In this document: positions 1-11,946 of the stretch, piece by piece
How the letters are laid out: every line of letters begins with the position of its first letter
Position numbering within the stretch: the stretch's first letter is position 1
NCBI GenBank assembly: GCA_019828545.1
Contig: JACVRA010000121.1
Coordinates: forward strand, 250,547-314,546
Source of the DNA: Paracamarosporium sp. OC-R06-R3
Lineage: Eukaryota; Ascomycota; Dothideomycetes; Pleosporales; Didymosphaeriaceae
Length of the DNA: 64,000 nt
Reading direction: 5' to 3'
The notes under the pieces: generated by a model
Databases searched by the model: none
The model's input: only the letters and a program-made list of their open reading frames with translations
Told to the model about the DNA's origin: nothing
Position numbers and translations under genes: made by a program

Positions 1-1
1 C

Positions 2-739
2 GTTCCAACGGGCTTCACGGCAACCGCTAGGACACAGCTCGCAGGCCGTGGCCGTGGCTCAAATGTCTGGATTGCGCCTCCGGGGGCGCTTATGTTCTCT
101 ACTGTTATACATCACAGCTTCTCGCTTACACAAAGCGCACCCATCATTTTTGTGCAATACATATCCGCGCTTGCAGTTGTTCAAGGCATAAAGAATTACG
201 GTCCAGGCTACGAAAATGTGTCCGTAAAACTCAAATGGCCCAACGATATCTATGCGCAGATCCCTGGTTCTCCAACCAATCCTCTAGTCAAAATTGTTGG
301 TATCCTGGTCAACTCAAGTTATTCTGGTAGCGACTACTCGCTTACGGTTGGCGTCGGCCTCAACCTCGATAATCCTCTGCCCACCATCTCGTTCAACAGC
401 CTCCTTAGTGCTCTCGGCCTCAAAGCTATGACGAATGAGAAGCTTCTTGCCAGCATCCTCGCCTCTTTCGAATCGCTCTACATGACTTTCTGTAGAGCGG
501 GCTGGAGTAGGGAGCTGGAAGATCTTTACTATGCGAATTGGTTGCACAGTGGGCAGATTGTTGAGTTGGAGACACATGGCGGGATGAAGGCGAGGATTAA
601 GGGAATTACAAGAGATTGGGGTCTTTTGCTTGCGGAGGAGTTGGTTGACGGAGAAAGGCCAACGGGGAGGATGGTGAGTTTGCAGAGTGATAGCAACAGA
701 TTTGACTTTTTCAAGGGGTTGGTCACCAGAAAAGTTTGA
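2..739 (+). CDS. BPL1: Biotin--[protein] ligase, C-terminal part (5' truncated by window edge)
   Basis: The frame is open from base 2 and ends with TGA at 737-739, so only the C-terminal ~245 residues are present. The family attaches biotin to carboxylases such as acetyl-CoA and pyruvate carboxylase through biotinyl-AMP. The fragment begins just before the glycine-rich GRGRGSNVW loop that binds biotin and ATP. It contains KWPNDIY, whose lysine belongs to the catalytic centre, followed by KIVGILVN and VGVGLNLDN, as in the BirA/LplA catalytic fold. The last ~60 residues fit the small C-terminal BPL domain. The first ATG inside the window (base 92) is internal and is not the real start. The 3' part has no intron. 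It is transcribed convergently with the transporter at 1541-3194. Confidence 0.88.
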   Translation, partial: VPTGFTATARTQLAGRGRGSNVWIAPPGALMFSTVIHHSFSLTQSAPIIFVQYISALAVVQGIKNYGPGYENVSVKLKWPNDIYAQIPGSPTNPLVKIVGILVNSSYSGSDYSLTVGVGLNLDNPLPTISFNSLLSALGLKAMTNEKLLASILASFESLYMTFCRAGWSRELEDLYYANWLHSGQIVELETHGGMKARIKGITRDWGLLLAEELVDGERPTGRMVSLQSDSNRFDFFKGLVTRKV

Positions 740-1540
740 TGTAGCTAGTAAGAGGATTAGTGCAGCAAAGAGACGTATCTTTGGTGAAAGGATCAAAAAA
801 TATTGGCTCATTCTGCACACAAAAACTGTTGTACAACGCAGAGAGTTAGCATGTTCCTCAGGGTCAAGCTTTCATAAAGGCTTCTTGTATTTGTCTTACA
901 CATCGATTCAAGTAAGCAATATGTCTTGTCTGACTGCGCTTGGTCAAGTCACGTCGTTCATCGATTTAAAAGCCCCAGGTCCTCGCATCCCAATAGATTT
1001 TCTCTTGATTTTTTAGGATGGCCTCTATGAGATGAGACACGACGCAGGTGAGTAGCGGCCACCTGCGAACGTCTCTAACCATCACCCACATCCTCGACAC
1101 TGTGGCCTCAACCAGACTTCGAACGTGGTTGTTGGGTATTAAGTAATGAACCAAACTTCGAACTTCGACCTTTTAGCAGCCAAGCGCCAAGCGCCAAGCG
1201 CGTCTTGTCCGCCCTGGTTGGGTTCGAGGCTAATCCATTTTGAGACTAGCTTATTCACCTTCAAGACCGCCGAGTATACCATGCCAACTTTCATGGGCAT
1301 AAAACCCCAGAACAACCTTCTTTAAAATAATGAAAAACCTTGCTAGTATGGCGTCGGACATGAGTTGTGAATTCTAAAACACTTGGTTCTCGAACGGTTC
1401 TCTAGTCTTCGTCGTAGTACATTCCCATAGCAAGTGTACGGTTTTTGAGAATTTGATCTGTATTCTACCTATTCGCACTTGTAAATGTTTCTCTGGTCAC
1501 TCTTATCGCCCTGTTCCGTGCTCCCAGTCTCTCAATACAG
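740..1540. other. Intergenic, between convergent genes
   Basis: This stretch is shared 3' flank of the biotin ligase and the MFS transporter. I see no supported gene. The only structure is the small three-copy direct repeat at 1179-1199. Confidence 0.6.
1179..1199. repeat. Short tandem repeat, 7 bp x 3
   Basis: Three perfect copies of GCCAAGC lie in intergenic sequence. It looks like a simple slippage product; no function is inferred. Confidence 0.7.
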
Positions 1541-3194
1541 CTACAACATATACCGATACCCTTTCTGCATCCTCCTCGCCTTGCCGATGTCCACACCCTC
1601 CATCTCAGCTGTCTTCTCCAACTTCCTTCTTTCTGCCTCTCCCAACTCCCTATCCTCTTTCTCCATCTTCTCTAGCTGTCGGTTCTGCATCTGTAAGTAA
1701 AACCTCAAGCCCACGAAGCACGCAAGTGCCAAGAACTCCAGACCGATGCATACACCCAACGCAGGCCGATAATGCGGTGCCGAAGAAGGAAAATAGGTAA
1801 AGGGCGTCCAGATTGAGGCTGAGTTACCAATACTGTTGATGAATGCAAGCGCAGCAGCACGCTTAGCAGGTGGTCGTGGAATAGCATTGGATATCCAAGC
1901 ATAAATGGTGCCATTCTGAGCGAAGACAAAGTTCATAAGGAAAAAGGAGAAGTAGCGAGGTCCAAAGTCGTCTGTGGTCATAAATACGATGAAGCCTACG
2001 GTGCTGACGAAGACCGGATAAGTCAAAAACCAGAATCGGTTGCCGTAGTAGTCGCTTGCGTAACAGTGCGCGTATGAATAGAACACCATAAAGACATACG
2101 GAGGCGCAACAAGCAAGAGAGATATTGTTTGACTGTAGCCGAGAGTCTTTGTAAGGGTTGGGAAGAAGTTCTGGAAACCTGCCGCGCCAGTGATGCCCAT
2201 GTATGCGATCGCGAGAAGATATGTCTTGGGATCTTGGAAGGCAAGCTTCATGCCTTGGATTTGTGACATGCCACCTGCTTCGTCAACGTCTGCTTCTGCG
2301 GCATCGATGGCGAGACGCCGGTTCGCAACGCGCTTTTCTTCGGGTGAGAGCGAACTCCAAGTATCGGGAAAGTCGGGCAGGATGATAACGACGAGGATAC
2401 CGATTGTCACGGTGATTGCGCCTTCGATGATGTATAGCCACTGCCAGGCACTCATGCCCATTTCACCAGCCAAGCCATTCAAGATACCAGCAGCAATGAG
2501 GTTGCCGAAGGCGCCGGAGACGAGAGACCCGGAATAGAAGATAGCGTTACGTTTAGCGAGCTCTCCCCTAAAGTAGAGCAACGATTAGCAAGCACTCACT
2601 GAAGGTCTCAATTTCGGCCTACTTACTTCGTGTACCACTTTGACAGATAGAATAAAACACCAGCGAAGAAGGGAGCTTCTACCAATCCGAGTATGAAACG
2701 ACAAGCAACGATGCCGCCATAGTTTGCCACCTGCGAAGTGCAGGCACTAACCAAGCCCCATGCGATGGTGAAGAACCCCAAGTACCATGACGGTCTGCCG
2801 ACATAGTTAAGAGCCAGATTGCTTGGCACCTGCATTAAGATATATCCGACGAAAAGGATTGAAAGTCCCACTTGGTATTGATCGCCCACGAGATGCAGGT
2901 CTTCCACGAGACCCTGGAGTTTGGCGGCGGCGTAGTTGTTCCTGCATTAACCGGTCAGCGCCAAACAAGCGAGCATAAATATGAATCGACGTACCGATCG
3001 ATATAGTTCATAAGGTAAACCAGGATAACCAGAGGCATGATACGAATATCGATCTTTCGTATAAGCTTCTTCGCAATCTTCTTCTCTTCCTCGGTCAATT
3101 CATCATGGTGGACATCAATATCTTCATGGTGTGTCATCTCCGCCTTCTCCGCCTCGCCAATGACATCGTGATCCCTGAACGTGGTTTCTGCCAT
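1541..3194 (-). CDS. MFS transporter, anion:cation symporter (ACS/allantoate permease-like) family
   Basis: Three exons (3194-2995, 2941-2627, 2567-1541) join in frame to give 513 residues. Both introns have GTACGT or GTAAGT donors and AG acceptors, and codons split across junctions are restored (the Arg of IDR, the Lys of YTK). The N-terminus is hydrophilic and acidic. Then comes NYIDRNNYAAAKLQGL and FVGYILMQVPSNLAL, the TM1-TM2 signature of fungal ACS transporters (Dal5, Tna1 and relatives). SKWYTKGELAKRNA is the usual loop after TM4. About 12 membrane helices are expected in the plasma membrane. Relatives import organic anions such as allantoate, nicotinate or pantothenate; the substrate cannot be read from the sequence. 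It is convergent with the biotin ligase, and no metabolic partner lies beside it. Confidence 0.85.
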
Positions 3195-3810
3195 GATGAA
3201 AGTGCAATTGTGATCTGTTTCACAAACAGTGCGGGGGAAACAGAACGGTTTATAGACGAAGCTTCACATCAAGAGCGGACCAAGCACGCTAGGACCTGAT
3301 AAGCGCGACCAAGCACATTTGCTTGACGAGTGAGAGTGAAGGATCGGCAGCTATTACTTCCCCAGAACCCACCACGACGGCGCGCAAACCGTGCGGCGGG
3401 TCCAACCGGCGGACAAAGAAACAGCGAGGCCTCGTGCACCAGACGATTGGTCGGGGATACGGGATGGCACATTAAGCACCAATGGGCGGTGTGCGGCTGC
3501 TTCTCCTACATTCTAGTCGTCATGATCTGCGACCGCATTATCGGCAAAAGGCAGGTCACTAGGACCTCGGGTTGAATAAAACGGGAGTCAAATACGGCTT
3601 TTAGATACAGAGAAAGGAAAACGTGGTTACAAGACCAATGATGTGTTGGTGGTATATGATAAGAAATAATAGCATACTCCTTCGTACAACAGTGATATCG
3701 TGGCCCATGCTCATTCGCAAAATCGCATTTATAATCCTTCTAACATCGAAACATTTACCTTCGCGTCGAAACTCCATTACGCCGAAACCAGACGGGAAGC
3801 GAGCCTTCAA
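3195..3810. other. Intergenic
   Basis: This is the 5' flank of the MFS transporter and the 3' flank of the DUF7053 gene. No supported gene, RNA or repeat was seen. Confidence 0.5.
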
Positions 3811-4962
3811 TCACGCGCCACTAGGCCGTCGCACATGGTCATAAGCCGAGTATTGCGGAGGTTGCGCGTAGTACTGCTGCATCCGCGCAAAATCCTGTGG
3901 GTTGTATTTATACTCGTGCTCCTCTGTACCCGGCCACGGGACTTCTCGGAACCTTCTGTCCTCATGTTCTTCGCGCGTTTCTTCCATGGTCGGTAGTTCA
4001 GCAGAGTATTCCTTGTTTTGCTCAAGGCCAGGCGAGCGCATACTGCCGCTCGAGGCATAAGAGCTTGGTCTCGTACTAGCGCTCTGGTAGGACCATCGAT
4101 TACTTGAAGGGTTCGGCGAATTACCAGACAGTTCTGAAGCAGATGACTGACGGTTGTCCTGCGGCTGTAGATGACTTGCTGTTGCTTGTGGATGGTAGAA
4201 ATCACCGGGTAACTCCATCACCGTATCTTGCCCTGGTGCTTGTTTTGGTGGGAGGTGCATTTGTTGGGCCGGAAGAGCCGGGGATCGCATGGGCGACATG
4301 GGTAAGTGATACGGTTCTGTATTGGGCGACTTTGGTGACGCATGGTTTCGAGTCAGGTTCGAGCGATCCGCGGGATTGTAGGTCTTAAGTTTGCCATTTT
4401 CCATCATGGCGGACAGCATTCCGGAGTCCAACAGCTCGGCCTTTTTTAACATTCTTTCTACCAGGACCTTGGAGGCAGCCTTCAACTCCTTCTTCACAAA
4501 ACTGACCATTGTTACGTTGCACTTAATCTCGATATCTTCGCGCAGATATAATCCCTCCTGGGGTGCACCAATACCCAGCTCCCGAGTCTCAGGTGGTTCG
4601 CCTGGTTGCGAACCGCATATTTGCCATTTATTGCGCAAATCTACATTGGCAGGCGCATAGGTATGTGTCTGCAACCCCCATGGCATGTCATGGAAACACC
4701 CCTTGAACTTGATAACGCCGGATCCGAGCTTGCCGATACCGGGGATGTACTGAATGCGCTGCGTGATCTCGTACCAAGTGGCATAGAATTCGTCGGCAGG
4801 CGCATCCCGGGGCGCCTTAATGGCTTCGAAGCTCAGGACGAGTGGGTTCAGCTCGATGATCTCACCATGGCTGTGCAGCATGTCTACCGCGAGCTGCCGA
4901 GGTATGAAGGTCGGGATGGGAGTGATGTTGATGTAAGTGGTTTTCTTCCTGGTGATGCCCAT
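3811..4962 (-). CDS. DUF7053-type fungal protein with disordered C-terminal tail
   Basis: One intronless frame runs from 5115 to 3811 (434 residues). I place the start at the internal ATG at 4962 (383 residues), because the conserved domain begins directly there (MGITRKKTTYINITPIP) and the upstream 51 residues are low in family character. Residues ~1-180 match what I recall of DUF7053: a compact start-like fold with HGEIIELNPLVL, ATWYEITQRI and KFKGCFHDMPWG. Residues ~220-383 are rich in Pro, Ser, Gln and Tyr (for example YYAQPPQYSAYDH) and look disordered. The biochemical role of this family is not known to me. The tail could be an interaction platform; that is inference. The 5115 start remains possible. 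Confidence 0.65.
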   Translation of the reverse strand: MGITRKKTTYINITPIPTFIPRQLAVDMLHSHGEIIELNPLVLSFEAIKAPRDAPADEFYATWYEITQRIQYIPGIGKLGSGVIKFKGCFHDMPWGLQTHTYAPANVDLRNKWQICGSQPGEPPETRELGIGAPQEGLYLREDIEIKCNVTMVSFVKKELKAASKVLVERMLKKAELLDSGMLSAMMENGKLKTYNPADRSNLTRNHASPKSPNTEPYHLPMSPMRSPALPAQQMHLPPKQAPGQDTVMELPGDFYHPQATASHLQPQDNRQSSASELSGNSPNPSSNRWSYQSASTRPSSYASSGSMRSPGLEQNKEYSAELPTMEETREEHEDRRFREVPWPGTEEHEYKYNPQDFARMQQYYAQPPQYSAYDHVRRPSGA

Positions 4963-6568
4963 GGTGACGGCGGTTGCTGGGGTCGAGAAGAGGGCAAAAA
5001 GCTGCACAGAGTAGGTGGGGATGGGCCGTAATAAGCTGCTGACGCTCTCTCTCAGCGCCAGAGTTGATACCGCCTGGCTAGATCGACAGCTTGGCTCTGG
5101 GAGACGCGGCGTCATGCACGTGGCGCATGCGATGATGTCAGACTCGTGGAGTCGCTGCGAAACGAAAATACCCGAAACGCCCCGCGAAGAGTCCCTTTTG
5201 CGAAATTGGGATGGGCTGCAGGAGACGATCTTTGGGCTGCTTTGTGGTCACGATTCCTGATTCCTCTCGCTGTGGGTGCCTATTTTTAGCATGTGCCAAG
5301 CGAGCGCAGAGCTGAGGGACGATGGTTCGCATCTGCGCGTTATAAATTCGACCATTTGCGGTGCCATGGGTCTGGCCCAGCTGGATACGCTCAGCGAAGT
5401 CTGCCTGTCGTGTCGGGCGGCGAAGTGAGCCCGGAAACTCCACAACCGACCGACGTTACCTTGTCCCAAGCTCCGCCTCTATCCACCGTTGGTTGGTGGC
5501 ACCCGCGTAGGCTGTGCTGGCGCTATCATTCGATCGGAGCGAACTGTCTTGGCCCCTGGGCGTGTGGCTGCAATTGCAATCTGAGGTTAGCACATGGACA
5601 ACTTTGTGTTAGGGGCACGAGATGCCTCGAGGAAAGTCACATGTTTGCACTCCTACATCCCTAACCGTATCATGTTCCCAAACTCTAGCACTGTGTGCCA
5701 GCGTTTAATGGGGAAAGTAATAATGGTTCTACAGCTGCTCAACAACACAATGCTCTAGTACCGCTCAATGTTGGTTGTATATTGCATATCGACTAGACGT
5801 CAAATTTCGCCTGCTGCAAAAACATGGCGCAGAATCAAAAGGGTGAGCGTTCTGCCAGAACGATCCGTGTTGCCCCGGTCTTTCGCTCATGGGTATACCC
5901 ACAACGATAGGGCCTTATGGCAGACAACCAAAAGACGCTTTCTAGACGTGAGCCGTGAACTTCTTCCAGAAAAGATGAACCTGGCGAACAATTTATACAA
6001 AAAGCAGAACGAGAGGGTGGATGAAAAAGACAAGCTACCGGAGAGGGATTTGAGCATTCCAATCTCTCTGTCATCAAGTCTAAGCCGACGCACAGTACTT
6101 GGAATTTAGTCAGGACTATTCGCACTCTGCTCGAAATATATGTCTGGTTACATCCGAACAAGTACCACAAGATTCGTTTGGCTAGTATTTGGAGCCGTTG
6201 ATTACCACTTCAACTACACACTCGACAACATTCGCCCTACTTTTGTCGACATAATCGAGCACACTACGCAATACTTGTCACTCCGTCCACGGGTTACAAA
6301 TCTCTGTTCCGATTACAATGCGAAGTTTCACTTACAAATTGAAGACTGCGCAATGCTGCACTGGAGAGCGCTAGTCGTCAGGTGTATGGGTGCGTTTACT
6401 AAACAAGATGGGAACCACGAAACAGACATCGTGCAACCTGAAAGCAATAATTCAAGGTGACTATTCAACCTATATAACGTCATATTCCAAGCAGGACAAA
6501 AACAGTGCATTTTCTTGTCGAACTATAGAAACCAAGTTCACCATCTTCGCCGATTCAAATAGTGTACA
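4963..6568. other. Intergenic between divergent genes
   Basis: This 1.6 kb gap separates the divergent DUF7053 and reductase genes. Open frames here are short and lack codon or domain character. I see no RNA gene or repeat. Confidence 0.5.
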
Positions 6569-7803
6569 ATGGTTACACCCACGGGACGAGTCTTCCTCAC
6601 CGGCGCCAACGGATATATCGCCTCCCAGATCCTCGCAGATCTTATCGCCCAGAATTACCATATCATTGCCACGGTCCGTACAGAAGCCAAAGCGCAACAA
6701 ATTCTTGATCGTCATCCTGCATGGAAACCCTACATCACCTTCGTTTATATACCCGACATGATCGTCTCGGGAGCGTACGACGAGGCGTTCGGACTTGGAG
6801 GCATTGACTATGTTATCCACAACGCATCTCCTGTTGTATTCAATCCCAAAGACATCCAGAAGGATATTATTGATCCTGCCATCGGAGGGTATGTCGTTTC
6901 AAGAATAGCCTAGTTATAGATAGACTGACAGAAGCAGGACCTTGCGTCTAATCGAAACAGCACATAAGAGTGGCAGTAGCAAATTGAAGCGAATCGTTCT
7001 CCTGGGCAGCGCTGTCTCGATGCTGAACTACGACGAGCTGAACAAAAAACCAGGGACCACGTACACAGACGACGACTGGAACACGGTATGTGTGCCCAGT
7101 CCCCCACGCCATGATTAGTTATCTGACTTTCTTCCTCACAGGTCACGCCTGAATATGCTGTCCAGAACAACGACGTGGTAGCAGGGTACTGCGCATCCAA
7201 GGTGCTTGCCGAGCGCGCAGCATGGGACTTCCAAGCGCAGAACAAGCCATCCTTCGACCTCGTCGTGCTCAACCCAGCCTTCGTGATAGGGCCAATGCTA
7301 CAGCCTGTTGCAGGACCTCGCGACATCAACTTCTCCATTTCGGTCCCCTGGGGCTGGATCAACAAAACGCCCGAGACCATCGACGACCTCCGCCCTCCGT
7401 TCAACCACTTCGTAAGCCCATCTGTTCTCGTCTTTCTATCGAAAACATAGCTGACGCGAGACTTACTCACTAGGTCGACATCCGCGACGTTTCCCGCGCG
7501 CACATCCTCTCCCTCACTTCGTCCGCCGCAGCAAACAAACGCATCCTCCTCATCAGCGGCCTCTACACGCCCCAGGTCGCGCTCCGCTCAATCAGGAAAC
7601 AGTTTCCCGAGTTGAAAGATCGCCTCTCGCAAGGTGCCTCGGATGTAGATGCCCCGGCTGACTATTACCCTGCGCACATGGATACGAGCCGCAGCTACGA
7701 AGTCTTCGGCAAGGAGTGGCAGTACAGAGATTTGGATACTAGTATCGGAGACACGGTGAGGGACTTGTTGGCTTGGGAGAAGAAGTGGGAGGTGAAGAAG
7801 TAG
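6569..7803 (+). CDS. NAD(P)-dependent reductase, extended SDR (dihydroflavonol reductase/GRE2-like)
   Basis: Four exons (6569-6888, 6938-7085, 7142-7411, 7474-7803) with introns of 49, 56 and 62 nt give 355 residues. The N-terminus carries the dinucleotide motif TGANGYIA (residues ~11-18). VIHNASPV follows, then LGSAVSML with the expected active-site Ser. YCASK (Tyr172, Lys176) is the catalytic YxxxK pair. LNPAFVIGP and the C-terminal VDIRDVSRAH segment are typical of the methylglyoxal/ketone reductase branch related to yeast GRE2. The enzyme should reduce a carbonyl substrate with NADPH in the cytosol. The substrate is unknown. There is no PKS, NRPS or other pathway gene beside it, so a housekeeping or detoxification role is more likely than secondary metabolism. 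Confidence 0.86.
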
Positions 7804-8607
7804 GGGTGGAAGACGCATGGACGCGACGTTACGGAGAGTTGACGGGAGAACGCTGGAATACAGTACAAGATGGATTAATTAGAATTGTATTAATTGATAT
7901 ATTAGCTGGATGTGCATGGTGAACCGGCAAAGATGTCGTGACCACAGTGAATGAATGAGTAGATAATACCTCCGCTCGCCATTGTGGTTAAGCATTTGTG
8001 TGCGCGCAGACAGAGCGTGCATTGGACTTCCCATAAAACTCATTCCGAGCGAAAGCAATCCGGTGCATGGGCTGTTTCCGCACACTATCCTAGCGAGGCC
8101 AGAATACACAGATGAATCATGGCATTTCACCAGCAGCAATGCCAGACACTGCCACGTTGTTGCTCCAGCCACCCATGCACCGAGAATAGGGCACAGTAGC
8201 GTACCATGCATTTACCCCTCCAGTTCGCAGTCCGTTGCTGGCTAGTGTACCACGCCCCATGTCAAGGTGACAGCATGAAATGGGGTGCCGTAGCAGACTG
8301 CGCATGTAGCGTGCATGCAGGCATGTGACATGCGTCATGCTGCAATCCCTCGAATCTTTCCGGCCCTCTCGTCAGTGGATCTCAAGACACGGCGTAGTGC
8401 TTATGATGGAGACCACATGCAGCAGAAAAGAGCAAAATAATGTAGAATTCATTTTTATTCACAAATACTCTCCTAGACGTTAGATGTTAGATAGGGGCGA
8501 CTGTCCGATGCCGTTTGTAGACCCCATTAGAGCGCAATATAAGATTAGAACGCCAAACGCCAACGCTTGTGCTGCATGAAAACGTGAAGCCATCATTCAA
8601 TCGCCTA
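7804..8607. other. Intergenic, between convergent genes
   Basis: This is shared 3' flank of the reductase and the DUF3112 gene. No supported feature was seen. Confidence 0.5.
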
Positions 8608-10549
8608 TTATGGAAGGCGATCACGGGGCTCTCTCTCATCCTCCATGCTACCCCCTCTAGGCGACGCCTCGAAGCTGAACCTTTCAAACTCTCGCTCTGC
8701 CGCTTCCGTGTTGATACTGGTGCTATTTCCACTATACATTGAGGACGGTTGCCTCCGCGGTGAGGCTGCTGTTGACACCGGAACTGGCGCGGTGTAATTA
8801 TTCTTAGCGGGAAGATCAGGATTGGCGGTATTAAAGCTGTATGGAATGCTGGAGCTCGGGGGAGTAGAAGACGTGTAGTCCCTCTTATGAGGAATGTCCG
8901 AAGGAGGGGTCACTGGAGTATACGTGTGTTTCTTTGGGAGGTCGGAGTTGGGTTGGTACGCCTTCTTCGGTACTGACGGGGCAACAAAGTCGTATTCTGG
9001 TGGTGCGGTACGACCCTCAAGCGTCTTCATGGCCATGTTAAGGGCATCGCTCTTCTCCATGTCCGGTGTACTTGATCCGTTCGGCGATCTACTTGTCCGA
9101 TCCCGCGGGTACCCTTTGACCGGCAATTGATCAAGGTGTAATTGTGACTCGCGAAGAGGCCAATCCTGGGCCTGCGGAATTGATGGAACCGGTGGCGCCG
9201 TGTTCATCAAGGTGGCCCTGGTGGGATCCCAAAGTGAGGACTGTGACCTGTTCGAAGGTCTCAAGCTGCTGCTTCTAATTGAACCGTTATTCGAGGTTGA
9301 CTGGCGTTTAACCTTCCAGTGGCCAGTCTTATCATTGATCTCCATAACTGATGACTGAAAGCGCAGCGAGTCAGCCAGAGTGCGCGTATCTTCAAAGACC
9401 GAGGCTTCGTATTCATGTAGCGTCTCGTGGGATATAACAGAACGGATACTACCGGTAGGCCCAGAGCTGCGCTTCAGTCTCTTCTCGTTGCCAATAACGT
9501 CCACAGTGAACTGGCTTTCCCGGTATGCCTTGTAGTCTCCCGGTTTTTTCGCCCCGTCGGGAACATAAAAGCGAAGATCGACACGCATAACAGCGTAGAA
9601 AACGACGACCAAGAGCTCAGTCAAGAAGTTGAAACAGTAAAAGCTGGCCTTGGAGAAGTACCATGGAGGTGCGTTGAACTGTCCTTGGGCATTGCGAAGC
9701 GGGACTTCTGGGAGCCAACCAGTTATGGTTCGGAAACACTGGCCGATGGCTAAGATGAGACTTCCGACAAAGAGTACAGCAATAGCGTTTCTTAAACGAC
9801 CAGCGCCAAATTTCTCCGTTTCTTTTCGGGGTATGACGAGGGAGATAGCCAAAAGAATAAGGGGCGCGAGGGTAAAAGCTCCGAAATAAGTGAATGCCGC
9901 AAGTTGCAGGTCCCGGTCGATTCGAAGTATGGTGTCGTCTAGGGTGAAGAATTGCTGAATAGAAGCCACGATGATCATGAACAGAGCAATAATGAGTGCA
10001 ACCATACCGCCCCGATGCAGGATTCGGTATGGAGTCGACCAACCCAATCGTGGATGCTGGGCTCGGATAACGCGTTGAGCGAAGAACCAGTTGCAGAGAT
10101 ATAGAATGATGGTTCCAACGTATACGAAGACTTGTGCGGCGATGCCCATGCTAACATTCCTCGGGTAGCACGCCCATGCTATTCTCATGGACATTGTTAT
10201 CAACCGAACTTTGCAGAAACCTAGCTAACGGTCAGTGCATTCCACAATCATATCAGGGGATGCTGGACTTACCAAATAGTGCTCCATTAAATATGAACTT
10301 GTGCCCTCGATGTTTGTTGTATTTCATGATCTTGATGTGAATGATGGCGAAGATGAGGTACAAGAAAAGGAAGACGGATGTTATCGGTACATCTGGAATG
10401 ACTGCTGGTATGCCACCCAGGCCGATATATCGAGGGGCATACGGAGCACTTCCTTGTTGCGGTGGACCCTGTGAGATGTCAAACGCTGTACTTTTATATA
10501 ATAACACGTAGTTACTTACAGGTTGTCCTGGACTACTTGTGGACGACAT
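8608..10549 (-). CDS. DUF3112 multispanning membrane protein
   Basis: Exons 10549-10520 (30 nt), 10468-10273 and 10220-8608 give 612 residues. The first exon encodes only ten residues (MSSTSSPGQP) before a clean GTAAGT donor. The middle exon holds the first hydrophobic helix (TSVFLFLYLIFAIIHI). Further helices follow in the third exon (VFVYVGTIILYLCNWFF, MVALIIALFMIIVA, YFGAFTLAPLILLAISLVI, AIAVLFVGSLILAIG, FLTELLVVVFYAVM), giving about seven in all. I recognise this as DUF3112, a fungal family resembling PTH11-like seven-helix proteins. The C-terminal ~280 residues are a Ser/Thr/Pro-rich, probably cytosolic tail. The function is not established. Transport or receptor roles are guesses from topology only. 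Confidence 0.75.
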
Positions 10550-11946
10550 ATTCGGCGAACGACACTTCCAGTACTACGACCAGGCAAAAAGATCAACAGC
10601 AAGAACAGAGAGGTTGGGGCATATATCAGACCTTAGTTGTTCTGGCATGGGGTGGGGCCGGAACGGCTCAAGGCTGGCTTGGAACCATGAATAGCTCTGG
10701 CGTGGCTTCGATGAATGACGGCAGTGTGCCCACGACGCACATGAAACGGAGGGGCAGACCAATCCAAGACGCGCGGTCTAGTCGGTTTCTGGTAGGAAGC
10801 GTGCTGGATTGCCTGAGTTGGTCTTAGAATCATGCGCCTGCGCCTTCTTGGGACGGGGAACCGGGGACATGTTGTGAGCATACTAAGAACTACGCGTATG
10901 CAGCCCGTGGTACCGTACCATCAGCCTCACAGCCACTGTGGCTGCGTCTTGTGTTCTCACAGGTGCAGACTATCCACGCATGCTGCGACCGAGGGTGGCC
11001 AGGACGTCTCCCTACCGCAAATGGTGCTGTTTCAAAACTGTCTTGACACAATGCATGGCCAAACATACTCACGGTGACGGCGATGCGCGATGAGACGCCG
11101 CGCGTTGACGTTGAGGCCTGAGTATCGGCTCTCCTCAACACACGCCGGTGTTGATCGACTAGGGCGTTCGGATGACACGACCAAGGTATTGAGTGGTGGA
11201 GACGCATGTCGGCGCACGGCGCCTGGCCTCCGCGATTGACGTTTTCATCGGTGGCAGGGCCTTGTATGTACCGACTGTTCGGTGATTAGGTAGATCAGGC
11301 GAGGCGTTGGTATTGCTGCTTGGTGGTTGCCATCACGACCCAAACCGTGCATGAGCATTCCAGACCCGTCAGAATCGCGGCTTGAAATTCGACAAGTCAA
11401 GCAACGGTGCACCACCTCCGCGCTCCACACCTGGCGGCAGCTTACGTTTGTAACCTGATATTGTTTGTTGCCATGGATGCCGACAGGGGCCATCGTTCAA
11501 TCCGTCATCTCCAAGCGATATATCATCCCAACTCGCACACGAACACGAGATAACGACTCCGTGACCAAACCCCCGAGACCTCTGCGACTGCGAAGTCCAA
11601 GATGACAGCTACACAGTATGGTTGTTTTTAAAGGCGACTTCAAGTGTGAAACCGGAGCATTCGATCGAGGCTAACGGGGAATGCGTGAGCCAAGGTACCG
11701 GTATTGGTGAGTAAAAGCAACGCAGGCGCATCGAAATTTCGGTATGCACGTTCCATGCAATTTACGTTGACGTAGGAATGGGATTGCTAGCAATGCTGAA
11801 GCTGTCCGACTGGTTGTGAGCATGTTCGCAGTTCTCCGAACTGACCTCACTTGCAACAGCTGCGTAGTGCACCTAAAAATTCATGGTATCACAGTTCGTA
11901 ATATTTACAGTGCCTACATCTCTCCTTAACTTACACTTATCCCGGC
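10550..11946. other. Intergenic
   Basis: The 1.4 kb between the DUF3112 start and the BADH stop has only short, unsupported frames. I see no RNA gene or repeat. Confidence 0.5.

Noticed and set aside
1453..1800. Open frame on the plus strand opposite the MFS transporter.
   Set aside because: It lies antisense to a well-supported exon and has low-complexity Ser/Pro content.
1541..7803. Considered the MFS transporter plus SDR reductase as part of a secondary-metabolite cluster.
   Set aside because: No PKS, NRPS, terpene synthase, P450 or pathway regulator is present, and a DUF7053 gene separates the two.
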